From contig NZ_JAQNCS010000008.1 in NCBI RefSeq assembly GCF_049472655.1, forward strand, positions 1 through 64,000: 64,000 nucleotides of DNA, given 5' to 3'. Positions 7,950 through 17,674 of this stretch are shown here, piece after piece (the stretch's first letter is position 1; the number at the start of each line of letters is the position of its first letter). The position numbers and the translations under genes are program-made. The notes under the pieces are model-generated. The model did not search any database. It was not told where the DNA came from and worked only from the letters and a program-made list of their open reading frames with translations. Origin of the DNA: Deferribacter abyssi. Lineage in GTDB: Bacteria; Chrysiogenota; Deferribacteres; Deferribacterales; Deferribacteraceae.

Positions 7950-9422
7950 TTAAAAATTATCAATATGTTTTCTTTGTTTTTTCTTTTTAATTTCTACAAC
8001 TACACCCAAAATAATAAAAACTATGATCCACCAGTATGTTATCTTACTATATAACGTTTCTCCACTAATTAAAGATACTTTACACTTTAATATTCCTTTT
8101 ACGCCAACAGATAATAATCTTATATCACTATTCACAGGATTAATACATGCAGATATCCCCGATTGCGTACCTCTTATCACTGGTTTGTAAAACTCATAAC
8201 TCCTTACAACATCAATAGCAAAATGCTGTTTTCTACCATTCGAATATCCAAACCAACTGTCATTTGTAAGAAATACTAAAACATTAGCTCCTTTTTCCAA
8301 AAATCTTCTTATAAGAAATGTATACGCTGTCTCATAACATAAGGGTGTAGCATATTTTATGCTATTATCATTAAAAATGATATATTCGTTACCAGGTGAA
8401 AAATCTTCCGCATCCTGAAAAAAATAATATTCAATAGGTCTTAATAAATTCTTCAATGGAAAATACTCACCAAAAGGGACTAAATGGATTTTATCATATA
8501 TAAATATTTTTTTATTTTTTAGAAAGAACACACTGTTATAATATTTCTTCTTTATTTCATTTTCATATCTTAAACAGCCAAAAATCAAAGATTGATTTTG
8601 CACAAAATTCTTCAAATAATCGATTAATTCTTTTTCATCATTACAAAAAGTTGGAAAAACTGATTCAGGCATAACAATTAAATCGACATCTTTTATCTCA
8701 GTTTTTCTCAGCAATCCCAACACATCACTTATAAGATCATCCTTTTTTATAGGATCCCACTTTTCTTTTTGACTATATGCAGGCTGAATTACTACAACTT
8801 TTATATCTCTTGTTTCTTTAAAATCTTTTACAAAATAATATCCAGTTAACACAAAACACAACATGAAAAGAACAGTAAAAAATAAAGGCAAATATTTTTT
8901 TTCAAAAAGTAGCTTAAACAATGCTAAATTAAATAAAATTATAAGAAAAGAAACTCCATACTCTCCAACAACTGAATATACATATTTAAAAAAAAGGTTA
9001 TTGTATTGAGTTAATCCTAAATTCAACCAAGGAAATCCAGTAAATAAAAACCCTTTTGCAATTTCTAATATAACAAATATTGACGCTAACAAAAAAATAT
9101 TAAACTTTTTTTTAACAAAAACAAAGAAAATGTAATAATACAAAGATAAATAGAGAGAAAATGCAATAAGTATTAATAAACCCACGGTTTTAGGTGCATT
9201 ACCAAAGTCACTAATTGTAATTATAATCCACTTTAACGCAAGTACATAAAATAACAAGCCAAACAGGATGGAAGGAAAAAAAAATTTATTATTATTTCTT
9301 ATCGTAAACAAAATAGGAATAAACGCTATAAAAGCAAAAGGATAAAAATCATAACCTGGTGTAGCATAAAAAAGTAAAATTGCAGATAGAATAGGAAAAA
9401 TTATTATTCTGATTGTTTGCAT
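7950..9422 (-). CDS. lnt: Apolipoprotein N-acyltransferase
   Basis: 490 aa, normal length. Six or seven membrane helices fill residues 1-200, followed by a periplasmic nitrilase domain with the Glu-Lys-Cys triad: E in IVMPESVFP (about 251), K in YDKIHLVPFGEYFP (about 317) and C in PLCYETAY (about 368). A final helix lies near the C-terminus. It N-acylates the lipid-modified cysteine of lipoproteins, so a diderm envelope is implied. The start overlaps the glycosyltransferase gene by 19 bases, linking envelope glycosylation and lipoprotein maturation in one transcript. Confidence 0.93.
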   Translation of the reverse strand: MQTIRIIIFPILSAILLFYATPGYDFYPFAFIAFIPILFTIRNNNKFFFPSILFGLLFYVLALKWIIITISDFGNAPKTVGLLILIAFSLYLSLYYYIFFVFVKKKFNIFLLASIFVILEIAKGFLFTGFPWLNLGLTQYNNLFFKYVYSVVGEYGVSFLIILFNLALFKLLFEKKYLPLFFTVLFMLCFVLTGYYFVKDFKETRDIKVVVIQPAYSQKEKWDPIKKDDLISDVLGLLRKTEIKDVDLIVMPESVFPTFCNDEKELIDYLKNFVQNQSLIFGCLRYENEIKKKYYNSVFFLKNKKIFIYDKIHLVPFGEYFPLKNLLRPIEYYFFQDAEDFSPGNEYIIFNDNSIKYATPLCYETAYTFLIRRFLEKGANVLVFLTNDSWFGYSNGRKQHFAIDVVRSYEFYKPVIRGTQSGISACINPVNSDIRLLSVGVKGILKCKVSLISGETLYSKITYWWIIVFIILGVVVEIKKKKQRKHIDNF

Positions 9423-11005
9423 AGGTATGCACTTTGCTTTCGCTGTTCATATATTTTTCTACAAATTACATTAAATTTCTTTTGAAAAATTCCAATCCTT
9501 TTAGGCCTACTAACTAGAAAAAAACTTTTATTGTTTCTAATAAATTCGTTTATCTCTCTATCATCAGTTAAATAAAACTGTTTATAATTATCATCATTTT
9601 CAAATTGAACTTCCCTTTCTTTCCCATATGCTATAACAGCTAGTTTATTTCTATAAAATGAAATAGAAGGTATAAAATCTTTGTACACTAAAACATTTAA
9701 TTTTTTTTCTGGATCAAGCTCATTAATTTTAAAAGTCATCAATCTATATCCCTTTATACTGGGGCCTATTGTAGGCAAAATCATATAGATAATAAAAGAT
9801 AACGAAATTATAGAAAAAGACACAGACTTAACAAATTTTTCATTATTTAAATTTATAATTACTGGTGCAAGCGTTAACATCACTAAAATACCATATAAAA
9901 CTATAGTCTTTTTGTAAGGAAAAAGCGGTTTATAAAAAAAACCGCTAAACATTAGTACAAATACAATCAATATAAGAAAAACAAGAGAAATATATCTGAT
10001 AATTTTATTATCATATTCTTTAATCCCAATATAAGCAAAAATAGATGAAATTGGAAATAATGGTAAAATGTATGTGGCAAGTTTGCTTTTAGCTATACTA
10101 AAAATCACAAAAGGTACAATTATATATGTAAAAAATACTTTATAGATTGTATTCATTTTATTTAAATTAAACATTCCTTTTAAAAAATAAAAAGAATATG
10201 GAAGAAAACCTCCAATAAATACTAAAATAAAAAAATAAAATGGTTTATAACGATGGAATCTATTGGTAGCTACCCTATCTATGGTTTGCACTTTTAAAAA
10301 ATAATTTAGCAAATCTGGGTTTTTAATGATTACAACTATATACCAAGGCAACGATATACTAATAAATAATATAAAAGCAATTATTACTTCAGATATCTTA
10401 AATACTTTCCTATGATTCTTATCAAAAACTTTACCTATATAAAAAGGTAAAATAGTAAAAAGAAAAATTATGGGACCTTTGGTCAAAAAACCAAACCCTA
10501 AGGCTAACGCATAAAAAATCACATTTATCAATTGTTTTTTATAATAAATTTGTCTAAATAAAAAATATTGGGCTATTACAGTCCACATAGTTAGATATAT
10601 ATCTGTGGAGCTTATTCGTGAAATTACTAAAAAAAGAAAACTTGAGGCATAAATCAAAGCAATATTAAAACAATCATCATCTTGCTTGAAAAAAATCTTA
10701 GATATTTTGAATAAAAAGAAAATAGAAACAACAGCAGCTAATACTCCAAAAAACCTAGCACCAAATCCATTTATTCCAAAAATTTTCAAACCAGCTGCTA
10801 TCATCCAGTATGTAAAAGGAGGTTTATGAAAGTGTTTTATACCATTGAATCTAGGCTCAATATAATCTCCTGAAACTACCATTTCTCTCGCAATTTCTGA
10901 ATATCTAGCTTCAGTAGTTTCAAAAAGAGGTATAAATTTTATAGGATAAATAAGTATTAAAAAATAAAGTAACAAAAAGAAATAAACTCTTTTATTTTGA
11001 TTCAT
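9404..11005 (-). CDS. GT39-like (ArnT/PMT superfamily) membrane glycosyltransferase
   Basis: 533 aa. The first periplasmic loop after helix 1 holds LFETTEARYSEIAREMV (catalytic-type acidic residues) and HKPPFTYWM, both characteristic of ArnT-like enzymes. About twelve membrane helices are followed by a small soluble C-terminal domain (about 425-533). Such enzymes transfer a sugar from a polyprenyl-phosphate donor to lipid A or other periplasmic acceptors. The GT2 gene and the LpxB N-terminal-domain gene sit immediately upstream with overlapping ends. The sugar cannot be deduced. Confidence 0.82.
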   Translation of the reverse strand: MNQNKRVYFFLLLYFLILIYPIKFIPLFETTEARYSEIAREMVVSGDYIEPRFNGIKHFHKPPFTYWMIAAGLKIFGINGFGARFFGVLAAVVSIFFLFKISKIFFKQDDDCFNIALIYASSFLFLVISRISSTDIYLTMWTVIAQYFLFRQIYYKKQLINVIFYALALGFGFLTKGPIIFLFTILPFYIGKVFDKNHRKVFKISEVIIAFILFISISLPWYIVVIIKNPDLLNYFLKVQTIDRVATNRFHRYKPFYFFILVFIGGFLPYSFYFLKGMFNLNKMNTIYKVFFTYIIVPFVIFSIAKSKLATYILPLFPISSIFAYIGIKEYDNKIIRYISLVFLILIVFVLMFSGFFYKPLFPYKKTIVLYGILVMLTLAPVIINLNNEKFVKSVSFSIISLSFIIYMILPTIGPSIKGYRLMTFKINELDPEKKLNVLVYKDFIPSISFYRNKLAVIAYGKEREVQFENDDNYKQFYLTDDREINEFIRNNKSFFLVSRPKRIGIFQKKFNVICRKIYEQRKQSAYLCKQSE

Positions 11006-11279
11006 TAAGTTTTCTTTTCCTTTCTTTGTGTATAAAATATAGGTTCCTTGTATATATTAAAAATCCAGTTGATTGCCCAACAATAAACACAATATCTTTA
11101 CGCATAATTGCATACGTGAGAAGACATACACTCCCAACTAGACTAAAATACCAAAAAGCAATAGGAATAACACTTTTTTTCCTCTTTTCACTATAAATCC
11201 ATTGAACAAAAAAGCGCATAAAAAAGAAAAATTGACCAGTAAAACCAATTGTTAGCATTAAAATTTCTGTTTTATACAT
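10992..11279 (-). CDS. Lipid A biosynthesis N-terminal domain (LAB_N) protein
   Basis: 95 aa with three membrane helices. The motif FMRFFVQWIYSEKRKKSVIP (about 20-39) is the signature of the small LAB_N domain found as an N-terminal extension of some LpxB proteins and as a stand-alone protein beside GT2/GT39 pairs. It overlaps both neighbours (8 and 14 bases). A role as flippase-like or accessory subunit for the polyprenyl-linked sugar is plausible but unproved. Confidence 0.8.
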   Translation of the reverse strand: MYKTEILMLTIGFTGQFFFFMRFFVQWIYSEKRKKSVIPIAFWYFSLVGSVCLLTYAIMRKDIVFIVGQSTGFLIYTRNLYFIHKERKRKLNESK

Positions 11280-11988
11280 TTTTTTCCTTCACCCTTATTT
11301 TTAAGTGCCTCTTAATCATCCATCTCACAGCAACAAGATCATATAACCCTTCTTTCGCTCTTTTTAAGTTAGTATATTTTGATTGTCCAAAGGCTCTAGG
11401 TCTGTGATTCACTTTAACTTCAATTACCTTTGCACCTTCAAGCCTCATTAAAGTTGGTATGAAACGATGTAACCCTCTGTACATCTTAATTTTTTTCACC
11501 ATATCAGCTCTCAGTATTTTTAAAGCACAACCTGTATCTTTAATCGTTTCTTTTGTCAACCAATTTCTAACAAAATTACCTATCTTACTCCCTATCCTTT
11601 TAGCCAAGGTATCTTGTCTATTATATCTCCAACCATTTACCACGTCATACTCTCCATAATATTCAAGCATACGCGGTATATCTTTAGGGTCATTTTGGAG
11701 ATCGGCATCCATAGTAATAATCACATCACCTTTTGCATTCTGAAAACCAGCAAACAAAGCAGCTGATTGACCACAGTTTTTTTCAAAAGAAATATATTTG
11801 ACTCTATTATCTAAATCTGCCAGCTTTTTTATTATTAAAAGGCTGTTGTCAGTACTTGCATCATCCACAAATAAAATTTCATAATCATAATTCAATGAAT
11901 TTGCAACTTCTGTTATTTCCTCATATAATCTTTTAATATTTTCTTCTTCATTGTATACCGGTATTACATAAGAAATTGTATTAATCAT
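11272..11988 (-). CDS. GT2 family glycosyltransferase (dolichyl/undecaprenyl-phosphate sugar synthase type)
   Basis: 238 aa from the ATG at 11988 (GGAGATG ribosome site), overlapping the upstream kinase stop. The GT-A fold motifs are clear: SYVIPVYNEEENI at the N-terminus, DDASTDNS and the metal-binding DADLQNDP (about residues 92-99). It has no C-terminal membrane anchor helices, unlike ArnC. It would charge the polyprenyl phosphate used by the downstream ArnT-like enzyme. A longer frame back to 12036 lies within the kinase gene and is not used. Confidence 0.87.
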   Translation of the reverse strand: MINTISYVIPVYNEEENIKRLYEEITEVANSLNYDYEILFVDDASTDNSLLIIKKLADLDNRVKYISFEKNCGQSAALFAGFQNAKGDVIITMDADLQNDPKDIPRMLEYYGEYDVVNGWRYNRQDTLAKRIGSKIGNFVRNWLTKETIKDTGCALKILRADMVKKIKMYRGLHRFIPTLMRLEGAKVIEVKVNHRPRAFGQSKYTNLKRAKEGLYDLVAVRWMIKRHLKIRVKEKNV

Positions 11989-13477
11989 TCTCATCTCCAC
12001 AAAATTTTGGTAGATAAATTTTAAAAGTTGTACCAACCCCTTCTTCGCTAATTACTTCAATCTTACCATTATTGGCATCAATAATTTCTCTCACAATAGA
12101 AAGCCCCATACCTGTACCTTCTTTCTTAGTAGTATAAAATTCATTAAAAATTTTTTCTTGAACATCTTTAGGGATGCCCACTCCATTGTCAATAAACTGA
12201 AAAACTATAGCATCCTCTAAGCATTCAACTACAAGTTTAATACTAGCATCATCTTTACCTTCAACAGCATCAATAGCATTTTTTATTAAATTTATAAAAA
12301 CTTGCTCCAATTGTATTCTAGATATTTTTATTCTACAACCATTCCATCCACCAATCTTACTGATTTCAAGTTTTATGTAATCTTTATCAAATAAAATTCT
12401 TCTGGCATAAGTTTCAATATCCTCCATAAACTGTTCCAAGTTAATAAGCTCAACATTGTTAGGTGAATATTTAGAAAAACGAAGAGTTTGATCTATAATT
12501 CCTTTTATCCGTTCTGCATCAACAATTATCCCTTCCACTAATTTTTTTGTATGAGCATCACCCATTTTCTTACAATAATGCAACAACAAGTCAGTATTTA
12601 TCATTATCGAATTCAGGGGATTTTTTATTTCGTGACTTATAGAAGCCATAAGCTGTCCAATAGTTGTTAATCTATCCACATGTAGCATATTCCTATGCAT
12701 CGTGTCTATCTTATAATTAGCTTTTTTTAAAGAATGAACCATAAAATTAAAATATTTTGCTAACCTTTCAATTTCATCTCGAGTTTTTAATTTAATATTT
12801 ATATTAAAATTGTTTCTCGCAACTTCCTTCATTCCATTTTCTATTATTTGGAGAGGATATACAATTAATCTATTAATTAAATATGATAATAGTCCTGTAA
12901 GAATAATTGAAAAAATAACTAATGTCACTATTACTTTTGTTACTTCTTCACTCATAAGTTTTGTTATTCTATTCACATCAACATTAATGTTTAATACTCC
13001 AATAATTTTCCCATCATCTATATGACACCTATTACAGGTCTTTACGTTCTTGTAAGGTTTATAATAAGAATAAAATGTTAAATGTTTAGTTTTAATTAAT
13101 TTCAAAGCTTCTCTTTCCAAATAATTATCATATATTGTGTTTATATACTCTTGGTTGTATTTGGTAGCATAACTAGAATAAGAGCAATTAATATCTCCAT
13201 TTTTACCAAAAATATGTATTCCTAATATATTTTCATCTTTACTTAATCTTTGGATTAGCTCTTTAACAGCATCTTTATCCCCATTTGCCATAAAATTATT
13301 TATTGCTCTATCAACCATTAAAGGTAGCGTTTTCACATAGTTTTTCACAATTAACATCGATTTCTTTTTTACATTAGACGCTAAATATATACCTATTAAT
13401 ACATTTAGCACTAAAAGAATAATAAATATTATAAGTGTAATTTTTATCTGTAAATTTACATAACGTCTTTTATTCAT
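11981..13477 (-). CDS. Membrane histidine kinase with CxxCH (haem-type) periplasmic sensor
   Basis: 498 aa. Order: membrane helix 1 (11-31), periplasmic domain (about 32-180), helix 2 (181-202), HAMP (about 203-255), HisKA with the phospho-acceptor in LMASISHEIKNPLNS (His about 281), and HATPase_c with N, G1 and G2 boxes (NLIKNAIDAV, DNGVGIP, GTGMGLSIV). C148-N-R-C151-H152 in the sensor domain is a c-type haem attachment motif, pointing to redox or gas sensing. The ATG overlaps the stop of a 45-aa gene. No response regulator is encoded next to it. Confidence 0.88.
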   Translation of the reverse strand: MNKRRYVNLQIKITLIIFIILLVLNVLIGIYLASNVKKKSMLIVKNYVKTLPLMVDRAINNFMANGDKDAVKELIQRLSKDENILGIHIFGKNGDINCSYSSYATKYNQEYINTIYDNYLEREALKLIKTKHLTFYSYYKPYKNVKTCNRCHIDDGKIIGVLNINVDVNRITKLMSEEVTKVIVTLVIFSIILTGLLSYLINRLIVYPLQIIENGMKEVARNNFNINIKLKTRDEIERLAKYFNFMVHSLKKANYKIDTMHRNMLHVDRLTTIGQLMASISHEIKNPLNSIMINTDLLLHYCKKMGDAHTKKLVEGIIVDAERIKGIIDQTLRFSKYSPNNVELINLEQFMEDIETYARRILFDKDYIKLEISKIGGWNGCRIKISRIQLEQVFINLIKNAIDAVEGKDDASIKLVVECLEDAIVFQFIDNGVGIPKDVQEKIFNEFYTTKKEGTGMGLSIVREIIDANNGKIEVISEEGVGTTFKIYLPKFCGDEND

Positions 13478-13607
13478 TGTTAATTCTAATAGAATTAATT
13501 ACCTTTTCTTCCAATTCTACTATTATATCATCGGTATTATCAAAGGTCACAATAAATTGATAAAATACATCATCTTGCGTAATTAATCTACCTTTAAACC
13601 CCACCAT
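13470..13607 (-). CDS. Small acidic 45-aa protein coupled to the sensor kinase
   Basis: The frame runs from ATG at 13607 to TAA at 13470, encoding MVGFKGRLITQDD... through ...ELEEKVINSIRINNE. It fills the only gap between xpt and the kinase: it begins 5 bases after the xpt stop and its last codons overlap the kinase start (ATGAATAA). Composition (acidic, beta-then-helix) looks coding rather than random. No family recognised. It may be a leader for coupling or a small partner of the kinase. Confidence 0.5.
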   Translation of the reverse strand: MVGFKGRLITQDDVFYQFIVTFDNTDDIIVELEEKVINSIRINNE

Positions 13608-13612
13608 CCTCA

Positions 13613-14197
13613 CTAACTCTTTGATTCATTATTTTCATTTAGTATACTTTTTAAGTCATTAATATTTAATAAACAAATAATATCGTCCCTATTGCTTTTA
13701 TTTATAACCACACATTTTGCCAAAACTTCAGCACCTGCCTGTTTACATATGTCTTCCACTGAATTTAATGTTGAACCTTGAGCAAAAAAATCGTCAACAA
13801 AAACTATTCTATCACCTTTTGACAAAACACTTTTTGCTACAAAAAGCTCAGTTTCAGATTGTTTTGTAAAAGAATAGCTCTTACTATAATAAAAGGAATC
13901 CATAGTTATAGGTCGTTTTTTCTTTGCAAAAATAAAAGGTTTTTTTGTTAAATAGGACAAAACAGATGCAATTGAAATCCCACTACTTTCAACTGTTAAA
14001 ATTTTATCAAAAATTATATTTGATAAACTTTCTTTAAAATAAATTACAATACATTCTAAAACTTCGGGCAAAATTTGATGATTTAAAAAACTTTGCACAT
14101 TTATAATATCACCATTAATTTCTGCGTTTTCTTTAAAATAGTGATAAAATTTTTTTCTGCAATCTATCAAACTATTACCTTCTATCCTCTCTGTCAT
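13613..14197 (-). CDS. xpt: Xanthine phosphoribosyltransferase
   Basis: 194 aa. It matches Bacillus-type Xpt: VQSFLNHQI near 34, the ESSGI substrate loop (about 70), FAKKKRP, SFTKQSE and the PRPP-binding loop VFVDDFFAQGSTLNS (about 132-146, VDDFxAxG form). It salvages xanthine to XMP. The ATG at 14197 has a GGGG ribosome site and overlaps the permease gene by 23 bases; a TTG at residue 10 is a possible later start. Its place as last gene of the BMP/ABC importer operon argues that the importer brings in a purine. Confidence 0.88.
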   Translation of the reverse strand: MTERIEGNSLIDCRKKFYHYFKENAEINGDIINVQSFLNHQILPEVLECIVIYFKESLSNIIFDKILTVESSGISIASVLSYLTKKPFIFAKKKRPITMDSFYYSKSYSFTKQSETELFVAKSVLSKGDRIVFVDDFFAQGSTLNSVEDICKQAGAEVLAKCVVINKSNRDDIICLLNINDLKSILNENNESKS

Positions 14198-15095
14198 ATG
14201 AAAGCCCCAAACCCTCAGGTTCTACTTTAGCACCCTTTTCTAATCTAATTGTTGCAAAAACAAGAACAATAATAGTAAATAAATAAGGTAACATCTGTAA
14301 AATATGAGCAGATACATTAGTACCTATAGCTTGTAACCTTAACTGAAGCGCATTAATTCCACCAAAAAGATACGCACCAAACATTGCACGATAGCAATAC
14401 CAAGAAGCAAATATAACGAGAGCTACGGCAATCCATCCACGACCTGCACTCATATTTTCAATCCATAGCGGAGTATAAGCCAATGATAAGTATGCACCTC
14501 CAACTCCAGATAACCCTGAACCAAACACAGTTGATAGAAATCTTACTTTATAAACATTTATACCTGCAGTATCAGCAGCACCCGGGTTTTCCCCTACCAT
14601 TCTAATTTTTAAACCAAGTTTTGTCTTAAACAAAACAAAAGACATCACAATAACTGAAATATAACTAAAATATACCAAAATATCCTGATTAAAAAATACA
14701 CCTATTATTGGGATATTTCCCAATAAAGGGATCTCTATTTTTTGAAATCCATTTAAAGGGATACCTATCATTTTTTTCCCAAAAAGTGACGTAACTCCTA
14801 TTCCGAACATTGTAAGAGCCAAGCCACTTACGATCTGGTTAGCTTTTAAATAAACCGTTATCAAGCCATGGATCATGCCGGCTAAGGCAGCAAGAATAAA
14901 AGCAGCTATAACTCCTAAAAAAAGATTACCTGTAATATGAGAAACATAAAATCCCCCCAAAGCCCCAATTAACATTAAACCTTCTACACCTAAATTTATG
15001 ACCCCACTTCTTTCTGTTAAAATTTCTCCTAACGTTGCATAAAGAATAGATGTACCTGCTCTAATTGTTGCATCTAACAAAATTTCAATCATCAT
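14175..15095 (-). CDS. ABC importer permease (BMP-type nucleoside/purine system), subunit 2
   Basis: 306 aa, eight to nine membrane helices. The N-terminus ATLGEILTERSGVINLGVEG is the family hallmark of the NupQ/YufQ-type permease of nucleoside importers, and VGENPGAADTAGINV (about 172-186) is the cytoplasmic coupling motif. It sits 2 bp after the first permease and overlaps xpt. With the ATPase and BMP protein it would form an inner-membrane purine or nucleoside importer. Confidence 0.9.
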   Translation of the reverse strand: MMIEILLDATIRAGTSILYATLGEILTERSGVINLGVEGLMLIGALGGFYVSHITGNLFLGVIAAFILAALAGMIHGLITVYLKANQIVSGLALTMFGIGVTSLFGKKMIGIPLNGFQKIEIPLLGNIPIIGVFFNQDILVYFSYISVIVMSFVLFKTKLGLKIRMVGENPGAADTAGINVYKVRFLSTVFGSGLSGVGGAYLSLAYTPLWIENMSAGRGWIAVALVIFASWYCYRAMFGAYLFGGINALQLRLQAIGTNVSAHILQMLPYLFTIIVLVFATIRLEKGAKVEPEGLGLSYDREDRR

Positions 15096-15097
15096 TG

Positions 15098-16156
15098 CTA
15101 TTTTTCTCCAAAACTAATACGGTAATTAACGAAAAACTCAGAAGATATTACGAAAAACAAAATTAAACCTTGAAAAGCATTAATAAAAGCCACTGGAAGT
15201 TGATAATTTATTTGTAAAGCATCATTTCCAACAAACAATACGCCCATTATAAAAGAAACCAACAATACCCCTAACGCACTTCTTCTTGCAAGCCATGCCA
15301 CTATTATTGCTGTATAACCATACCCTGGAGATATTCCATGTTGTAACCTATATGTCACTCCAGCAACCTCACTAAAACCAGCAATACCAGAAAGTAGTCC
15401 ACTTATAAACATTACAATAATAACGTTTTTCTCATAATTTATACCTGCATATTTAGCAGCATTCGGATTATTACCAATTACTCTAATTTCATATCCCCAA
15501 ATTGTTTTTTCAATTAAAATATAAAATAATACTACAAAAACAAGAGCTATAAAAAAACCTGTATGCAATCTAGTATCAAAATAATATCCAAGCCTAGCCA
15601 TATCAGGAAATTGCTTTGTAAGTGGGAAGTTAAATCCTTTAGGATCTTTCCACGGCCCATATACCAAATAATCCACCCACAAAATTGCAATATAGTTCAT
15701 CAATAACGTCACTATAATTTCATTTACATTCCATTTAGCTTTTAAAAAACCAGGAATCATACCCCAAATACCACTAAATATACCCGCAGACAAAAACATT
15801 GCCAGCAACATCAAAAAGTGATTGTTTATTGGATAATATAACGCAATTAAGGATGCTCCAAAAGCTCCAATATAAAGTTGTCCCTCTGCTCCTATATTCC
15901 ATAGCTCCATTTTAAAAGCCAATGCAACTCCAAGACCACAAAGTATCAGCGGAGTAGTCTTAACTAAAGTCTCACTAAAACCATAAAAAGAACCCAACGA
16001 CTCCACAAACATATCTTTAAACACATTATAAGGATTCAACCCATTTGCATATAAAAAAATCCCTACAACTATAAAGGAAAGTAAAATTGCAACAAAAGGT
16101 GCTATCAATAAAACACCCCTGTTTTGTTCGCTCCTTTTAGTGATTTTAATTCTCAC
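15098..16156 (-). CDS. ABC importer permease (BMP-type nucleoside/purine system), subunit 1
   Basis: 352 aa, about ten membrane helices, NupP/YufP type. Signature segments include KMELWNIGAEGQLYIGAFGA (about 82-101) and the coupling motif VIGNNPNAAKYAGINYEKN (about 226-244). The start overlaps the ATPase gene by 11 bases. It pairs with the 306-aa permease. Confidence 0.9.
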   Translation of the reverse strand: MRIKITKRSEQNRGVLLIAPFVAILLSFIVVGIFLYANGLNPYNVFKDMFVESLGSFYGFSETLVKTTPLILCGLGVALAFKMELWNIGAEGQLYIGAFGASLIALYYPINNHFLMLLAMFLSAGIFSGIWGMIPGFLKAKWNVNEIIVTLLMNYIAILWVDYLVYGPWKDPKGFNFPLTKQFPDMARLGYYFDTRLHTGFFIALVFVVLFYILIEKTIWGYEIRVIGNNPNAAKYAGINYEKNVIIVMFISGLLSGIAGFSEVAGVTYRLQHGISPGYGYTAIIVAWLARRSALGVLLVSFIMGVLFVGNDALQINYQLPVAFINAFQGLILFFVISSEFFVNYRISFGEK

Positions 16157-17663
16157 TTTTATGCCCTGCCATTAATAGTCCTATTTCTGTTATTGAAGTT
16201 TTTTCAGGATTTACAATTCCAATAATCTTACCTCTAAAAATCACACCAATTCTATCTGACAACTTAAAAAGTTCATCTAAATCTTCTGATATTAAAATTG
16301 TTGTAACCCCCTTTTCCCTTTCTTCAAGTAAAACCTTATGTACATATTCAGCAGAACCTATATCAAGTCCTCTCGTAGGATACAAAGCTACAAGAATCTG
16401 AGGATGTTGAGACAATTCACGGGCAATAATAACTTTTTGTATATTACCACCGGACAAAAACCTCACGGCTTGATTTAATGAAGCCACTTTTATATCAAAA
16501 TTTCTTATCTTCTCTTCTGCATTTTCTCTAATTTTTTTAAAATTTAAGAAAAAACCTTTTCTAAATTTATCATCCTTAAAATTCTTTAAAACCAAATTTT
16601 CTTCAACACTCATATCAGGAGCTATACCCATTGTCTTTCTGTCTTCAGGTATATGTGCAATACCTGCAATATATTTACTTCTAGCACTGGAATAGGTCAT
16701 ATCCAGTCCATTTATTTCAATTAAACCTTTCTCCACCTTTTTTAATCCCGTCAAAACCTCTGCTAAAGCTTTTTGGCCATTACCAGCCACACCAGCAATT
16801 CCAAATATTTCGCCTTTAAAAACTTCAAGACTTAATCCATCTAAATCAGACAACCCCTTATCATTCCTCACATGTAAATCTTGTAGCTTAAGTATAACTT
16901 TTTTATCAGCTGGTCGTTTTTTCTTAGTTAATACAATTTCTTCTTTTCTCTCAATCATTAATTTAGCAAGCATATTCTCGTCAAATTGACCTTTATCAAG
17001 AGTTTTTATTACCTCACCTTTTTTCAAAATCGTCACTCTATCTGAAATATCCATCACTTCTCTCATCTTGTGAGAAATAAATATTATAGATTTACCATCT
17101 TTTCTTAACTCATATAAGAAATCAAATAGCTTTTCACTTTCTTGTGGAGTTAAAACAGCAGTAGGCTCATCTAAAATAAACAATTTACAATCTCTTAAAA
17201 GTAACTTTATTATCTCAACCCATTGTTGTTTACCTATTTCTAGCTTCCAAATAGGTTCATCAATAGAGATTTTTAAATTAAATCTTTCTATAATTTCGTT
17301 AATTCTTTTTTTTACATTATAGCTATTTAATATCATTGGTGGATTGTTTACAGAAAAAAACAAATTTTCATAAACTGTGTGGTTTCTAACCAACATAAAA
17401 TGCTGATGAACCATTCCGATTCCAAGTTTTAATGCATCTGCCGGTGAATCGATAGTAACCTTCTCGTTTTCCCAATAAATGTGACCACTATCAGGTCTAT
17501 AAAGACCTGTTAAGATATTCATTAAGGTACTTTTACCTGCACCATTTTCACCTAATAGAGTATGTATTTCTCCTTTTTTAACATTAAAGGATACTTTATT
17601 ATTCGCAGTTATTTTACCAAACTTTTTTGTTATTTCTTTTAATTCTAATAAAATATCTTTCAT
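16146..17663 (-). CDS. ABC importer ATPase with two nucleotide-binding domains (BMP-type system)
   Basis: 505 aa, tandem ABC domains. Domain 1 has Walker A GENGAGKST (38-46), a degenerate signature region (LEIGKQQWVEIIK) and Walker B LFILDEPTAV. Domain 2 has a modified Walker A (GVAGNGQKAL, about 290-299), signature LSGGNIQK and Walker B in which Glu is replaced (LVALYPTRGLDIG). The second domain's altered sites are usual for this sugar/nucleoside class, so domain 1 probably carries hydrolysis. A hairpin terminator separates it from the binding-protein gene. Confidence 0.92.
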   Translation of the reverse strand: MKDILLELKEITKKFGKITANNKVSFNVKKGEIHTLLGENGAGKSTLMNILTGLYRPDSGHIYWENEKVTIDSPADALKLGIGMVHQHFMLVRNHTVYENLFFSVNNPPMILNSYNVKKRINEIIERFNLKISIDEPIWKLEIGKQQWVEIIKLLLRDCKLFILDEPTAVLTPQESEKLFDFLYELRKDGKSIIFISHKMREVMDISDRVTILKKGEVIKTLDKGQFDENMLAKLMIERKEEIVLTKKKRPADKKVILKLQDLHVRNDKGLSDLDGLSLEVFKGEIFGIAGVAGNGQKALAEVLTGLKKVEKGLIEINGLDMTYSSARSKYIAGIAHIPEDRKTMGIAPDMSVEENLVLKNFKDDKFRKGFFLNFKKIRENAEEKIRNFDIKVASLNQAVRFLSGGNIQKVIIARELSQHPQILVALYPTRGLDIGSAEYVHKVLLEEREKGVTTILISEDLDELFKLSDRIGVIFRGKIIGIVNPEKTSITEIGLLMAGHKSEN

Positions 17664-17674
17664 AATTTAATATC

